A stretch of DNA of 64,000 nucleotides from CAVZCK01 sp963798805 (GCA_963798805.1 CAWCVC010000010.1:558001-622000); one strand, 5' to 3'. Shown: positions 44,819 to 55,186, counted from the stretch's first letter. Numbers and translations: made by a program. The notes: generated by a model from the sequence alone, not told the origin.

Positions 44819-46654
44819 ATGGATGCGGCGTTAAAGCTCCGGGACGAGGATGACCGGCAGGCTCGGGGCGCGTTTCTCGGCGTGACGCGCTCGATCAAGG
44901 GCCAGATCTGGCGCGAGCGGCTGACGGCCAGCGAGGCCCGGCTTGCGACGGCAATCTGCCAGAAACACGAGCTTCCGGACCTGCTTGGGCGCATCCTGGC
45001 CGCGCGCGGCGCAACGCTCGACAATGTCCCCGACCTGATGGCGCCGACCCTGCGGGCGATGCTGCCTGACCCCACCTCTCTGCAGGATATGGAGGCCGGA
45101 GCCGAGCGCTTCGCCGAGGCCATCCGCAAGGGCGAATCCATCGCCATTTTCGGCGATTACGATGTCGATGGCGCCTGCTCGGCGGCGCTCATGCGGCGCT
45201 TTCTGCACGCCCACGGCCTTGGCGCCGTCATCTATATCCCGGATCGGATTTTCGAGGGCTACGGCCCGAACGTCGCCGCCATCGAGGGGCTGGTGAAGGA
45301 CGGCGCCCGCCTCATCGTCACCGTCGACTGCGGCAGCACCAGCCATGAGCCGCTCGGCGCGGCGCGGCGGCTCGGCGCCGATGTTATCGTCATCGATCAC
45401 CATCAGATGAGTGAGGAGCTGCCGCCCGCCGTCGCCGTCATCAACCCGAACCGGCAGGATGACCTGTCCGGCGAGGGTCATCTTTGCGCGGCGGGCGTCG
45501 CCTATCTGTTTCTCATCGCCCTGGTCAGGCATCTGCGCCGGACGGGATGGTACGGTTCCGGACATCCCGAACCCGATCTGCTCGCCCTGCTCGACCTCGT
45601 GGCGCTGGCGACGGTCTGTGACGTGGTACCGCTTACCGGCGTCAACCGGGCCTTCGTTGCGCAGGGGCTGAAAGTGATGCATCGGCGGCAGAATCCTGGT
45701 CTGCGCGCTCTTGCTGACGCAGCGGGCCTCAACGCCGCGCCCACCCCCTACCATCTCGGCTACATTCTCGGCCCGCGCATCAATGCCGGCGGCCGTATCG
45801 GCGATGCCGCACTCGGCGCACGCCTGTTGTCGAGCGACGATGAGGCCGAAGCCGCCCGGACCGCCGCCACGCTGACGCGCCTCAATCGCGAGCGTCAGGA
45901 GATGGAGCAGCGCTGCTGCGAAGAGGCGATGGCCCTCGCCGAGACCCAGATCGAGGCCGACCCCGATCTGCCGCTGGTGCTAGTCGGCTCGGAAGCCTGG
46001 CACAAGGGTTTGGTCGGCCTCGTCGCCAGCCGGCTGATGGACCGTTTCCGCCGCCCTGCCCTCGTCATGGCCTGGGACGAAGAGACCGGCGACGGCACCG
46101 GCTCGGCGCGCTCCATCGCGGGCGCCGATATCGGCCACGCTGTCCGCGCGGCCATGGCGCAAGGGCTCGCCAAGAAGGGCGGCGGTCATGCCATGGCAGC
46201 GGGTGTCACCATCTCGCGGGCCGGGTTGGATGCTTTTCGCGAATTCCTCTGCGCGGAGCTGTCCTCCAGCGTCGATGCAGCGCGCAGTGCCTTCGCCCTC
46301 TCCATCGACGGCGCGCTGACGCCCGAAGCCGCCACATCCGAGCTCGCCGACCTCATCGACAAGGCCGGCCCTTACGGAGCCGGTAATCCGGCCCCGCGTT
46401 TCGTCTTCCCTGCCCACCGGATCAGCTTCCCCAAGCTGATGGGCGAGGCGCATCTTCGCTGTACGCTCAAATCGGCCGGTGGCAGCAGCATCGGCGGGAT
46501 CGCCTTCCGGTCCGTCGGCACGCCGCTCGGCGATGCCCTGACGGGGTCAGACGGGCGCCCGTTCCATGTGGCCGGGCGCCTGCAGCGCGATACATGGGGC
46601 GGGCGCGAGAAGATCGAGGTCCTGATCGAGGATCTGGCCGATCCTGCGCGGTAG
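44819..46654 (+). CDS. recJ: Single-stranded-DNA-specific exonuclease RecJ
   Basis: A 611-residue 5'-3' exonuclease for recombination and mismatch repair. DHH phosphoesterase motifs: FGDYDVDGACSAAL, TVDCGSTSHE, VIDHHQMSE and the DHHA1-domain GSARSIAGADIGHAV and KKGGGHAMAAGVT; the C-terminal OB-like domain includes PYGAGNPAPRFV. ATG 44819 with GGGGGAT upstream is preferred over the earlier in-frame start. Frame intact. Confidence 0.95.
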   Translation: MDAALKLRDEDDRQARGAFLGVTRSIKGQIWRERLTASEARLATAICQKHELPDLLGRILAARGATLDNVPDLMAPTLRAMLPDPTSLQDMEAGAERFAEAIRKGESIAIFGDYDVDGACSAALMRRFLHAHGLGAVIYIPDRIFEGYGPNVAAIEGLVKDGARLIVTVDCGSTSHEPLGAARRLGADVIVIDHHQMSEELPPAVAVINPNRQDDLSGEGHLCAAGVAYLFLIALVRHLRRTGWYGSGHPEPDLLALLDLVALATVCDVVPLTGVNRAFVAQGLKVMHRRQNPGLRALADAAGLNAAPTPYHLGYILGPRINAGGRIGDAALGARLLSSDDEAEAARTAATLTRLNRERQEMEQRCCEEAMALAETQIEADPDLPLVLVGSEAWHKGLVGLVASRLMDRFRRPALVMAWDEETGDGTGSARSIAGADIGHAVRAAMAQGLAKKGGGHAMAAGVTISRAGLDAFREFLCAELSSSVDAARSAFALSIDGALTPEAATSELADLIDKAGPYGAGNPAPRFVFPAHRISFPKLMGEAHLRCTLKSAGGSSIGGIAFRSVGTPLGDALTGSDGRPFHVAGRLQRDTWGGREKIEVLIEDLADPAR

Positions 46655-46725
46655 AAACGCTGAAAGGGCGAGGCGCAGCGCGGCCGATGGCGCGCGGCGT
46701 AACGCACTTGTGTTCCCGGCAAATC

Positions 46726-46844
46726 CTTTTTATATCAGCAGGGCTCACAGCGCCCCCTTCGTCTATCGGTTAGGACATCAGATTTTCAATCTGGAAAGAG
46801 GGGTTCGACTCCCCTAGGGGGCGCCAAAACGCTTTTTATATCAG
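46726..46844. repeat. 13-base direct repeat around the tRNA-Glu
   Basis: CTTTTTATATCAG occurs at 46726-46738 and again at 46832-46844, just before and just after the tRNA gene. The downstream copy is followed by a GGGCACCCA text common next to tRNA attachment sites. It could be a trace of site-specific integration, or simply the tRNA's promoter/terminator context duplicated. Confidence 0.5.
46752..46826 (+). tRNA. tRNA-Glu (anticodon TTC)
   Basis: Acceptor arms GCCCCCT / AGGGGGC pair perfectly, the anticodon stem CAGA/TCTG encloses the loop TTTTCAA with anticodon TTC, the T-arm is GAGGGGTTCGACTCCCC-like, and CCA is encoded at the 3' end. The polysaccharide cluster begins just after it. Confidence 0.96.
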
Positions 46845-47027
46845 TGGGTTAGCAGCCCAAACTACAAATGGGCACCCATTGAAAATCTTCACTTTTCTGG
46901 ACGAATTCCCAACCCTTTTCCGCCTGGGTTTCCGCTAGATCCCTGGGGTTGAAATCATATGAAGATCCCGCCACCACGGCTCAGGCTGCGACTTGAGCAT
47001 CGATGCGGGCTGATGTAGGATTACAAT

Positions 47028-47585
47028 ATGACTGCGCTCGCTGCACTCCGTATGACTGTTCCTGAGTTTCTCGCCTGGGCCGAAAAGCAACCGCGCGGAC
47101 GTTACGAACTTTGGAACGGCCAGCCAATTGAAATGTCCCCGGAACGCGCACGCCACGCCAAGACCAAGTTTGCGATCGCAACCGCATTGGCCGACGCCAT
47201 TTCACAGGCAGCGCTGAACTGCCATATGCTGCCTGATGGCATGACCGTTCGCATAGACGAGCGGACGGCATATGAGCCGGATGCGCTGGTTTACTGCGGG
47301 GATGAATTACCCGGCGATGAAATCGTTGTGCCGGAGCCGATAATCATCGTCGAAGTTGCATCGCCAGGAACAGCGAGCATCGATACGGGCGTGAAATTGG
47401 AAGGCTATTTCTCACTGCCGAGTGTCGTGCATTATCTCATCCTTGACCCCGAGCGTCGTGTCATTACACATCATGCTCGCAGAGCTACGATTGAGACGAC
47501 AATTATACGGGAGGGTATACGGGAGGGGGAGGTGCGCTTAGATCCACCAGGCCTCGTCTTTCGAGTCAATGACGCCTTTGCATAG
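47028..47585 (+). CDS. Uma2-family (DUF820) putative endonuclease
   Basis: A 185-residue PD-(D/E)XK-fold protein: MTVPEFLAWAEKQPRGRYELWNGQPIEM, YEPDALVYCGD (Asp) and IIIVEVASPGTASIDTGVKLEGYF (E-x-V plus Lys) contain the catalytic D-E-x-K residues, and the tail HYLILDPERRVITHHAR follows. Such proteins are abundant in cyanobacteria and alphaproteobacteria and of unclear role. It is the first gene after the tRNA and looks newly acquired. Confidence 0.87.
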   Translation: MTALAALRMTVPEFLAWAEKQPRGRYELWNGQPIEMSPERARHAKTKFAIATALADAISQAALNCHMLPDGMTVRIDERTAYEPDALVYCGDELPGDEIVVPEPIIIVEVASPGTASIDTGVKLEGYFSLPSVVHYLILDPERRVITHHARRATIETTIIREGIREGEVRLDPPGLVFRVNDAFA

Positions 47586-47755
47586 TTCTTCATCTCTCGC
47601 TGGCGACAATTCACTGACGCATTGGAGTTTGAGGCGCCGCGCCGGTCCGTCGGGCAATGTCGCGGATCGGCTGGCCGCGCTCGCGCGAGCGGATATCGGG
47701 ATCGAGAAGATGCGCTTCTTTTTCGGACTGACAGCGGTCTCGCAATCATCGAGGC

Positions 47756-48944
47756 TTGCGCGATTTGTCGCACGGCAGCAGCATCGTTGCATTTCCAAGC
47801 ATGCCGTTTATTTCGCTGCTAACGGTTGCCCAGCGCGCGAGGACACCGGACGAACGTCTCGCAACGAGCACTGCATTTCAGTTGGTCATCGTGACTGCGG
47901 TGGTCGCCGCGGCGGTGACGATCCTCGCCATGACCCTGGTCCTCCCGTCACAACGTCGAGGCTATGTCGAGCTAATGATGCTGTACGCGGCGGCCTTTGT
48001 CCCGTTGTCGCATTTGGATCAGTTCTTCCGGGCCATTCTGCAAGGGCGGGGCGCGATTTTGTCCCTCAATGCCGTCCGCTTGATCCAACCGGTCTGCTAC
48101 CTGCTGATGCTGCTCTTCTGCTTGACGTTGGGAATGCTCGACGTTTCGGCCGCAATCGTCGTGGCTATCGGGGCGCTTACGGTCTCACTCATCGTTGGTG
48201 CCGCCGTGGCACACCCGGCGCTAGTGCGCGCACAGGCCGGATTATATCGGGAAATCGCCGGCACGGGATGGCGGTTCCATAAAGCTAACGTGGTTTTGTA
48301 CGCGGCCTCGGAGCTCGACAAAGCCATCGTCCTTGTCTTCCTGACGACAACGCAGACTGGGCTGTTCGCGGTCGCCATCGCCATGAGCGCACTCGGGACC
48401 GGCGTCGTGCTGCAGAGCCTCGGGCTGATGCTGATGCGCGACATGGCGGCTGCTGACGGAGAGTTCTGGCCGTCAACGGGTCTTCGTCGCAAACATGCGT
48501 GCGGCCTTTGCCGTGCTGCTGCTGGTCAATGGCGCAGCTGGGGCGGTTACGCCGTGGGTGATCCCGCTGCTATATGGGTCTAAGTTCGCCGCGGCGGTCC
48601 CTGCGACAATGCTGCTGTTGGGCATGGGCGTGCTCAAGGGGGCCCGGCAGATGATCGACAGGGCGCTACGTGCGACATGCCACACGCGGACTGGCATGAT
48701 CGGTGAAGCGACAGCCCTCGTGGGTATCGCGGCGCTCGGGCCGATGGGCGCAATCGTCGGCGGGCTCGAAGGGATCGCGACTGCAGCTGCTGTCTCACAG
48801 GCGATCGCTCTGGTGGTGGTTCTCGACCTTGCAAAAAGGCAAATGAGCGTGCCCTTCGTCGACCTGTGGCCCTTTCAAAAGGCGGCGCTGAGCGATCTTA
48901 GCGCATTCATGGGTAAGGCGAAGGTGCCGTCGGCTGCCATATGA
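47756..48944 (+). CDS. Polysaccharide flippase (Wzx-like), 5' end damaged, one frameshift
   Basis: A multi-helix oligosaccharide flippase. Helices are visible from AFQLVIVTAVVAAAVTILAMTLVL through LIQPVCYLLMLLFCLTL to VSQAIALVVVLDLAKR. The frame breaks at GAGTTC (48461-48466). Removing the extra T restores DGESGRQRVFVANMRAAFAVLLL, joining the two halves into about 395 residues. The N-terminal helices expected upstream are missing: 47586-47755 reads in no single frame, so that end may be truncated or error-rich. It overlaps the polymerase gene (ATGA). Confidence 0.75.
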
Positions 48945-50473
48945 CCCGATACCCCGCACCGACCTCTCTGAGAGCGCCGATCCGGGCGCGGTCCGCGGTG
49001 CAGCCGCGTGCAGACGATGCCAACCGGCTAATTTTCGCATGGACGGCCCTGACTGCGATGCCGGGCATCCTCGACCTGTCTCGAGAGGCCGCTGGTGCGT
49101 GGCTAATCGCACTCGTCACCATGCCGGTGCTGGCAATCTGGCTCTCAAGACGCACGCTCATCATTGCTGATCCGATCATCGTCGTCGGCATGATGTGGAT
49201 GCTGGCGGCTGGGCTGCCAGCTGTCGCGCCCGAGCTCTATAAGGACCCAATCTGGGTCAGGATTTCGCAGCATTCGCTCGAGACGGCAACGCTCTGGATG
49301 TATCGCGCCTGGAGCGTGTGCTCATTGTCATATTGGTTGGTCAAAAGCTTGCCCGCCCGTCTGCTCCGACCGAAACCCGCGAGCGCCTATGCCCATGTCG
49401 ACAGGCTGCGAGTTGGCATTGGCGTTCTGGGGCTCGGCGCCTCAGCTACCTATCTCATGATGACAGGAGGGCAGGCGTATTCAAACATCGAAGGTTTCGC
49501 CTCCGTCTCGACCCTCGATCAGATCGTCCACGAGCTGCGCCAGCTCTCCAAAATCTACATTTTTCTTTACTTCTATGCGCGCGGACAGGGTCGTCTCCTG
49601 GTTCGCGAGCATTGGCTGCTTTACGGCATCCTTGCTATTTATGGGCTGATCTTAACGGCCAGTGCGTCAAAAGGCATCGCAATCGAGCTGATCGCCATGT
49701 GGGTGCTCGGTAACGGCGCGAGAGGGCAGCGCGGCAACGTCGCGCGTGAACTGACTCTTAGTATCGTCGCGCTCACCCTAACCTACTGGATCTTCCTCTT
49801 TGTGACGGCCTATCGCGTTGAGCTGCAAGCGCTGGTCAGTCAGCCGGCGGCCTCGTTCTCGGAGGCTTTCAATCGGCAGCTGACGGCGGCTGAGCTGGCG
49901 TTCAACAAAGTTGCCACCGGTCAACCGATCGGTTCCATCGACGACCCCTACAATGTCAACTCGATGTTCGACCGGCTGGGCTATGTCAGCGCCTTTGCCA
50001 CCTTGCTCGACATCACCCACGGCATTTCGCCCTATGAGAATGCCTTCGAGTCTTTCCTGACCCCCGTTTACGCCTTGCTGCCACGAGACATTTTCGACGA
50101 GAAGGCTCAGTTCTTCGGCTCCGGCGAGTTTGCGCAATTGCTTGGCTGGAAGTTCGGTGGATTTTCGGTCACCCTCCCTGCAAGTTTCTTTTGGGCCTGG
50201 GGCTTCGAAGGCATGCTGCCGGCAATGGCCGTACTTGGCATGTGTTTGGCAACTCTCGGGCGCCGTGGCGAATTCGATGACTTACCCGGCCTTTTCGCGA
50301 AAGTGCTGCTCGTAAGCGTGGTCCTTTCGCTCCTCAACGTCGGCATGACGTTCCAGCCGATCATTATCAGTCTCGTGCGTGTCGCCGTTTTTCTCGTCGC
50401 CCTCAATCTGATTGTGCGGCTGGCACTCTCGGAGCAAAGCCAGGCTCCAATAACGAAGAGAATGCGGTCATGA
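48941..50473 (+). CDS. Wzy-like oligosaccharide repeat-unit polymerase
   Basis: A 510-residue membrane protein with about eleven helices (for example PIIVVGMMWMLAAGLPAVAP, LIVRLALSEQ at the end) and a long periplasmic loop between about 270 and 400 (NRQLTAAELAFNKVATGQP). Length and topology fit EPS/O-antigen polymerases of the O-antigen polysaccharide polymerase family. It lies between flippase and methyltransferase with four-base overlaps on both sides. Frame intact. Confidence 0.8.
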   Translation: MTRYPAPTSLRAPIRARSAVQPRADDANRLIFAWTALTAMPGILDLSREAAGAWLIALVTMPVLAIWLSRRTLIIADPIIVVGMMWMLAAGLPAVAPELYKDPIWVRISQHSLETATLWMYRAWSVCSLSYWLVKSLPARLLRPKPASAYAHVDRLRVGIGVLGLGASATYLMMTGGQAYSNIEGFASVSTLDQIVHELRQLSKIYIFLYFYARGQGRLLVREHWLLYGILAIYGLILTASASKGIAIELIAMWVLGNGARGQRGNVARELTLSIVALTLTYWIFLFVTAYRVELQALVSQPAASFSEAFNRQLTAAELAFNKVATGQPIGSIDDPYNVNSMFDRLGYVSAFATLLDITHGISPYENAFESFLTPVYALLPRDIFDEKAQFFGSGEFAQLLGWKFGGFSVTLPASFFWAWGFEGMLPAMAVLGMCLATLGRRGEFDDLPGLFAKVLLVSVVLSLLNVGMTFQPIIISLVRVAVFLVALNLIVRLALSEQSQAPITKRMRS

Positions 50474-51267
50474 GCGTCATTGGCGGCGTCGCGCGAATGC
50501 TCGGCAAGCTTGCGCGCGGCCGGGCGCACGACCAAGACCGCACTGTCGGTATCGCCAATGCAGCAGCGGCAATCAGCTTCCTCGCCGGGCGCAAGCTCGG
50601 TGCTGCCAGCAACGCGCGGCTGCGGCTCGGCTACGGCGGGCGTCGCCACGAGTGGCCCATCAGGCGACGCGAGGACCTCACCGTGCTCAAGGAGGTGTTC
50701 CTCGACGAGGATTATGACATCGCCATCGCGCCGCCCGGCGTGGTATTCGATCTCGGTGCCAACATCGGGGCAGCAAGCGTCTACTTTTCGCTACGCTGGC
50801 CGAACGCGAAAATCTTCGCTGTCGAGCCGAGCCCAGAAATATATGCCAGATTGCGCGAGACGACGGCGGGCTACGACAACATCCACTGCTTTCCGTACGC
50901 CGCGGGAGCAGGAGACGGCGCCATGCCTTTCACACTTTCAGCGAGCAGTGTCAGCGGTGGGTTCTTCCGCGAAGAGGTGGGTGCTCAGGTCTTGGAGGTC
51001 GCGGTCCGCTCGCTCGCCTCGCTCATGGCGGAGTGCGGCGTGACCAAGATCGATCTCTTGAAGTTCGACATCGAGGGCGCGGAGAGCCTGCTGTTCCAAG
51101 ACCCCGCGATCCTCGAGCACATCAGCGCGTTCGTTGGCGAGATTCATCCCGACCTCATGACCGAGCCGGTCGACGCTTTCTTCGCGCGGCTCTCCGCCTT
51201 CGAAACACAACGGCAGGAGCTGCCCGGTGGGCGCTTCCTGTTGCGAGGGATACGCCGGCCGCGATGA
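50470..51267 (+). CDS. FkbM-family methyltransferase
   Basis: A 265-residue SAM-dependent methyltransferase: VVFDLGANIGAASVYFSLRWP (SAM loop), IFAVEPSPEIYARLRE, and the FkbM signature IDLLKFDIEGAESLLF. Likely O-methylates a sugar of the exported polysaccharide. Its ATG overlaps the polymerase stop (ATGA). Confidence 0.88.
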   Translation: MSVIGGVARMLGKLARGRAHDQDRTVGIANAAAAISFLAGRKLGAASNARLRLGYGGRRHEWPIRRREDLTVLKEVFLDEDYDIAIAPPGVVFDLGANIGAASVYFSLRWPNAKIFAVEPSPEIYARLRETTAGYDNIHCFPYAAGAGDGAMPFTLSASSVSGGFFREEVGAQVLEVAVRSLASLMAECGVTKIDLLKFDIEGAESLLFQDPAILEHISAFVGEIHPDLMTEPVDAFFARLSAFETQRQELPGGRFLLRGIRRPR

Positions 51268-51283
51268 GCATTCGAAGGCAACC

Positions 51284-52353
51284 ATGAAATACAGGCCTTA
51301 CCTTGATGGCATGCGTGCGTTCGCTGTCTTGCTCGTGGTGCTCAATCATATCCCGCGCCAGAACTTCAGTTTCAAGCTTGCCGGCGGGGTCGAGATTTTC
51401 TTTGCCTTAAGCGGTTGGCTAATTACATCAATTCTCGTTCAGAACTGGCGTCATTCTACCTTCTCGTTTCGATCATTCTACATCCGGAGATTCTTCCGGA
51501 TCCTGCGACTGTACTATTCTGTCATCGCTCTGTACGCGCTGATGGCGCTAATCACTCTGCTCACCGCCTCCGGGCGAGCCCTGTGGTTGGCGTTCAAGGG
51601 CGTCGCCCCCGACCTGTTGCTCTTTATACGCCGAGTTCCGCGCACCGGAACTGGGCACCATGTTCGGCCAAGCCTGGTCGCTCGGCATCGAAGAGAAGTT
51701 CTACATTTTCTGGCCCCTCGTGCTGTTTGCTGCGCTTTCGACGCGTAGCATCGCATTCGCCATGACGCTCATGATCGGGCGACGGCCGTAGCTCTGCTGA
51801 TCAGCCTGGGCTTTTCGAACAATCTTATGCTAGGGTTATTGGGGCTTGGCGGTCGGCGCGGTTGTGGCGTATTTGGCCATTGTCCCTTCACGACCGGCCT
51901 CGTTTGGGCCTGCTGGTGAACACGGTCAGCCTCGTCTCCGGAGCAGCGGTCCTTTACCTGATCTTTTCCCCGCCTGACCAGAATGCTGTGATCGTAAACA
52001 TGATGATTTTATTCTTCACGGCCCTTTTCATCCAAGCCTGCGAATGGAATCCGTCGGGAATGGGAGTTGTCAGGAGGCTGCTGGGCACGCCGATTTTGGC
52101 GTTTATCGGTCGGGTCAGTTATGGCGTCTACCTCGTTCACGTCCTTTGCAAGCAAGTCGTGATCGTCATACTGGCGAAACTGGAAATTTCGGCAGACTGG
52201 CTCTTGCTTTACGTGGCGACAGCCGTCGCCTCCGTCGGTGCGGCCTATGCGCTGCGGCTCATCCTTGAGAAGCCAATGGTAGTCTTTGGGCGGCGGATGG
52301 CGATCGGCCATGCCGGCCACCGCCTACCCGCCGCCAGTTCGCTCGGGCGGTAG
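51284..52353 (+). CDS. Acyltransferase-3 family protein, several frameshifts
   Basis: An OafA-type membrane acyltransferase that would acetylate the polysaccharide. The start is good: YRPYLDGMRAFAVLLVVLNHIPRQNF with the catalytic His region, then FALSGWLITSILV. The first break is at GAGTTC (51633-51638); dropping one T gives RRVRAPELGTMFGQAWSLGIEEKFYIFWPLV. Further breaks near 51783, 51838 and 51885 lie in short runs (GGG, TT, CCC) and not in GANTC. The final part, SLHDRPRLGLLVNTVS to FIGRVSYGVYLVHVLCK, is normal for the family. It is either a heavily error-affected intact gene or a pseudogene. Confidence 0.75.
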
Positions 52354-52405
52354 CGTCCCAATTGAGGCGAGTTTGCCCCCTGCAGCGAGCGATACGCCAT
52401 CCACA

Positions 52406-53071
52406 ATGAACGATTTCGACAGCCTTACCTGCAGGAGCTGGCTGCAGGGCCGCCACCTACTGCCGGCCATGGCACGCTACGGCAACTCGTCGCAAGGGCG
52501 GGTTCTCGATCTTGGGTGCGGATCGAGCCCCTGGCGCAGCTATTTCTCGCGCGCCAGCGCGTTCATCCGGATGGATCGCTATGCGGTCGACCCGGACGTC
52601 ATCGTCATCAACGACATCTATCGTCTTCCACTCGGGGACCGCGACGTCGACACGGTCCTGCTCTCACGCATGCTCGGCGACATTCCCGACCAGCCACGCC
52701 TGATGGCCGAACTGGCCCGTGTGCTCACGCCGGGCGGGCGCATTCTGGTCTATGAGGCGATCAGCTATCCGCAGCACGATCTTCCGCACGACTACTGGCG
52801 CGTACTGCCGGCCGGCCTCACCTGGGCCGCCGGGCGCGCAGGGCTCGTAGTGGAAGAGCTGATCCACTGCGGTGGCTATGCGACGCAGCTTGCGGTCCAG
52901 CTCAATACATTCGTCATCGCGGATCTCGGCGGGTTCTGGTTGACTCGGCCGGTCGCGGCTGGCCTCAGGGCCGCAACCAATCTGACTTGTGCTGCCATCG
53001 ACCGTGCCATGCCGCGACCCGCGCTCGCCACCGACTACTTCGCGAGTCTCGTGAAGCGCGCGTCGCCGTAG
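52406..53071 (+). CDS. Class I SAM-dependent methyltransferase
   Basis: A 222-residue enzyme: RVLDLGCGSSPW (SAM loop), VIVINDIYRLPLGDRDVDTVLLSRML and the LARVLTPGGRILVYE block are the usual motifs. Probably modifies a sugar of the polysaccharide. Start ATG 52406 is chosen by domain fit; no strong ribosome site is visible. It overlaps nothing and is intact. Confidence 0.83.
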   Translation: MNDFDSLTCRSWLQGRHLLPAMARYGNSSQGRVLDLGCGSSPWRSYFSRASAFIRMDRYAVDPDVIVINDIYRLPLGDRDVDTVLLSRMLGDIPDQPRLMAELARVLTPGGRILVYEAISYPQHDLPHDYWRVLPAGLTWAAGRAGLVVEELIHCGGYATQLAVQLNTFVIADLGGFWLTRPVAAGLRAATNLTCAAIDRAMPRPALATDYFASLVKRASP

Positions 53072-53091
53072 TCTCGCGAAGGTTTTCCACG

Positions 53092-54267
53092 ATGCTGAAA
53101 GTCGCGATCATTACCACAACGCTATCCCATTTCGAGGTGCCGCTGTTCCGTTTGGCCGCGTCTCTGAAGGACATCGAAGTGCGCGTCTTCCACAACGATC
53201 TGCGTGACGACGCCTTTGAGGACAAAGACTACGGCACGACCATCCACTGGGGCGAGCAAAGGAAGGCTGGATACCCAAACTCCGGCTTCGCGACACTTGG
53301 CGAGCTGAAGGCGCAGGTTTTGGCTTGGTCGCCGTACGTCGCGCTCCAGTATGGCTACTTTTGGAAGGGCGCCGTGGGACTGTTGGCGCGGCTTCGCGCG
53401 GCGGGCATCCCGGTCATCCACCGCGGTCTGCTCACACCCTACTACAACACCCGACAAAACCCGGTCGTGACGCGGGCGTGGCGTTTCGTTCAACCGGCTC
53501 TTCTGAATCGCTTTCAAGCGCATCACTACGGAGGCAGCTATAGCGAAATCGTGCTGGAGCACGCCGGGATTGCAAAGGATCGGCGCTACTTCGTTCCCTA
53601 CTCAGTCGATACGACGTATTTCGCGGAACGCGCTGACAGCCCTGAGGACATTGCGGCGGCGGAGGACCTCAGGCGGGGGCTCGCCTGGTCCGAGAGAGAT
53701 CCGGTGCTGCTCTTCATATGTCAGCACAGCTGGTTCAAAGCCCCGGACGTTGTGGTGCGGATCGCCGCAGAGGCGCAAACCCGGCGCGGTAACCTCAAGC
53801 TGATCATGGCCGGGGCCGGCAAGATGACCCCGGAGCTGAAGGCCTATGCCGAGCAGCATCTCGCGGCCGGAAGCTATCATTTTCCGGGCTACGTCTCGAG
53901 CAAGGCGACAATGCCCTACTATCTGGCTGCCGATCTCGTTCTCTTCCCGTCCAGATATGACACGTGGTCGCGTGGCGTGAACGAGGCCATGCTGGCGCGC
54001 CGTCCATGCATCGTGTCCCGCATCGTGCCGGCCGTCGGCGGCCTCGTCGATCACGACGAGAACGGCTATATCATCGATCCGCTTGAGCCGGGGCCGTTCG
54101 TCCAGCGGATTGAGGAGTTCCTGTCGCTGTCGCCGGAGCGGCGGGCCGCGATGGGCGAGGCTGCGCGGGCGCAGGCGCAATACTTCTCCTATGAAGTGCA
54201 CGCCGACGAACTGCGTCGCAGCTTCGTCGAAACGGCGGAGCGCGCGGGCCGCAGGCGCAGACAGTAG
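53092..54267 (+). CDS. Glycosyltransferase family 4
   Basis: A 391-residue GT-B enzyme. N-terminal VAIITTTLSHFEVPLFRLA; donor-binding C-terminal part with LKLIMAGAGKMTPEL, HFPGYVSSKATMPYYLAADLVLFPSRYDTWSRGVNEAMLARRPCIVS (the E-x7-E acceptor of family 4) and NGYIIDPLEP. It adds one sugar to the lipid-linked repeat unit. Intact. Confidence 0.88.
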   Translation: MLKVAIITTTLSHFEVPLFRLAASLKDIEVRVFHNDLRDDAFEDKDYGTTIHWGEQRKAGYPNSGFATLGELKAQVLAWSPYVALQYGYFWKGAVGLLARLRAAGIPVIHRGLLTPYYNTRQNPVVTRAWRFVQPALLNRFQAHHYGGSYSEIVLEHAGIAKDRRYFVPYSVDTTYFAERADSPEDIAAAEDLRRGLAWSERDPVLLFICQHSWFKAPDVVVRIAAEAQTRRGNLKLIMAGAGKMTPELKAYAEQHLAAGSYHFPGYVSSKATMPYYLAADLVLFPSRYDTWSRGVNEAMLARRPCIVSRIVPAVGGLVDHDENGYIIDPLEPGPFVQRIEEFLSLSPERRAAMGEAARAQAQYFSYEVHADELRRSFVETAERAGRRRRQ

Positions 54268-54322
54268 GGTACGCTTAGATAACCGTTGGCGTCCGAACTC
54301 GAACCATATACCCAAGCCGGCA

Positions 54323-55186
54323 ATGAAGACCCTCAAAAACCTTAAGAGTCTGATTGCGACGCATCCACTGACGCGCGAAGCACAAGCCGCCGCGTGGTTG
54401 CGGTTTGCGTCCTGGCAGATTGCGTCGCGCTTGCATGGAAAAAAAGCTGTCGCGTGGATCGGCGATCAGCGCCTCGTTGTTCATAGAGGCATGACAGGCG
54501 CCACTGGTAACATCTACGTAGGCCTGCATGAGTTTGCCGACATGATGTTTCCGCTTCATTTCCTGCGGGAAGGCGACTTGTTCGTCGATGTTGGCGCGAA
54601 CATTGGAAGCTATAGCGTGCTCGCATCTGGCGTGTGCAGATCCAAGACATTGGCCTTCGAGCCGGATCCGATGACAGCTGTTTATTTGCGCGAGAACGTC
54701 GACATAAACTCGCTTCAGCATCTGGTGACGGTCCAGCAAATCGCGCTTGGGGCCGAAGCCGGCTCTGTTGATTTCACAGTTGGCCTTGATACGGTCAATC
54801 ATGTCGTACCGGTTTCGGAGCTCGACCGAACGGATACAAGGAGCATCGAACAGCGCCGTCTCGATGATGTCTTGGACGACGCAAAGCCAACTATGATGAA
54901 ACTTGATGTGGAAGGATATGAGGAGCAAGTTTTACGTGGTGCCGCACACGCACTTGCGGCGCCTCAGCTCAAGATTCTTGAGATCGAAACTTTGACGCCA
55001 TGGATTGAAGATGCTGTTATGCGAGCTGGATTTGCACGGCGCTTCTACGATCCTTTCTCTCGCGTGTTGAACCCAGGGCCTAATGGCGTTGAAGCACGCA
55101 ATGCGCTCTTCGTCCGGGATGAGCAATTCGTGTCCGAACGCCTGAGGAGCGCTCGGAAGGTCGAAGTGCTTGGCCGGAGCATATAG
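54323..55186 (+). CDS. FkbM-family methyltransferase, second copy
   Basis: A 287-residue enzyme with LFVDVGANIGSYSVLAS, TLAFEPDPMTAVYLREN, VDFTVGLDTVNHVVPV and the signature PTMMKLDVEGYEEQVLRGA. Differs enough from the enzyme at 50470 to have another target. Codon usage is less GC-rich than its neighbours. Starts 56 bases after the glycosyltransferase. Confidence 0.87.
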   Translation: MKTLKNLKSLIATHPLTREAQAAAWLRFASWQIASRLHGKKAVAWIGDQRLVVHRGMTGATGNIYVGLHEFADMMFPLHFLREGDLFVDVGANIGSYSVLASGVCRSKTLAFEPDPMTAVYLRENVDINSLQHLVTVQQIALGAEAGSVDFTVGLDTVNHVVPVSELDRTDTRSIEQRRLDDVLDDAKPTMMKLDVEGYEEQVLRGAAHALAAPQLKILEIETLTPWIEDAVMRAGFARRFYDPFSRVLNPGPNGVEARNALFVRDEQFVSERLRSARKVEVLGRSI

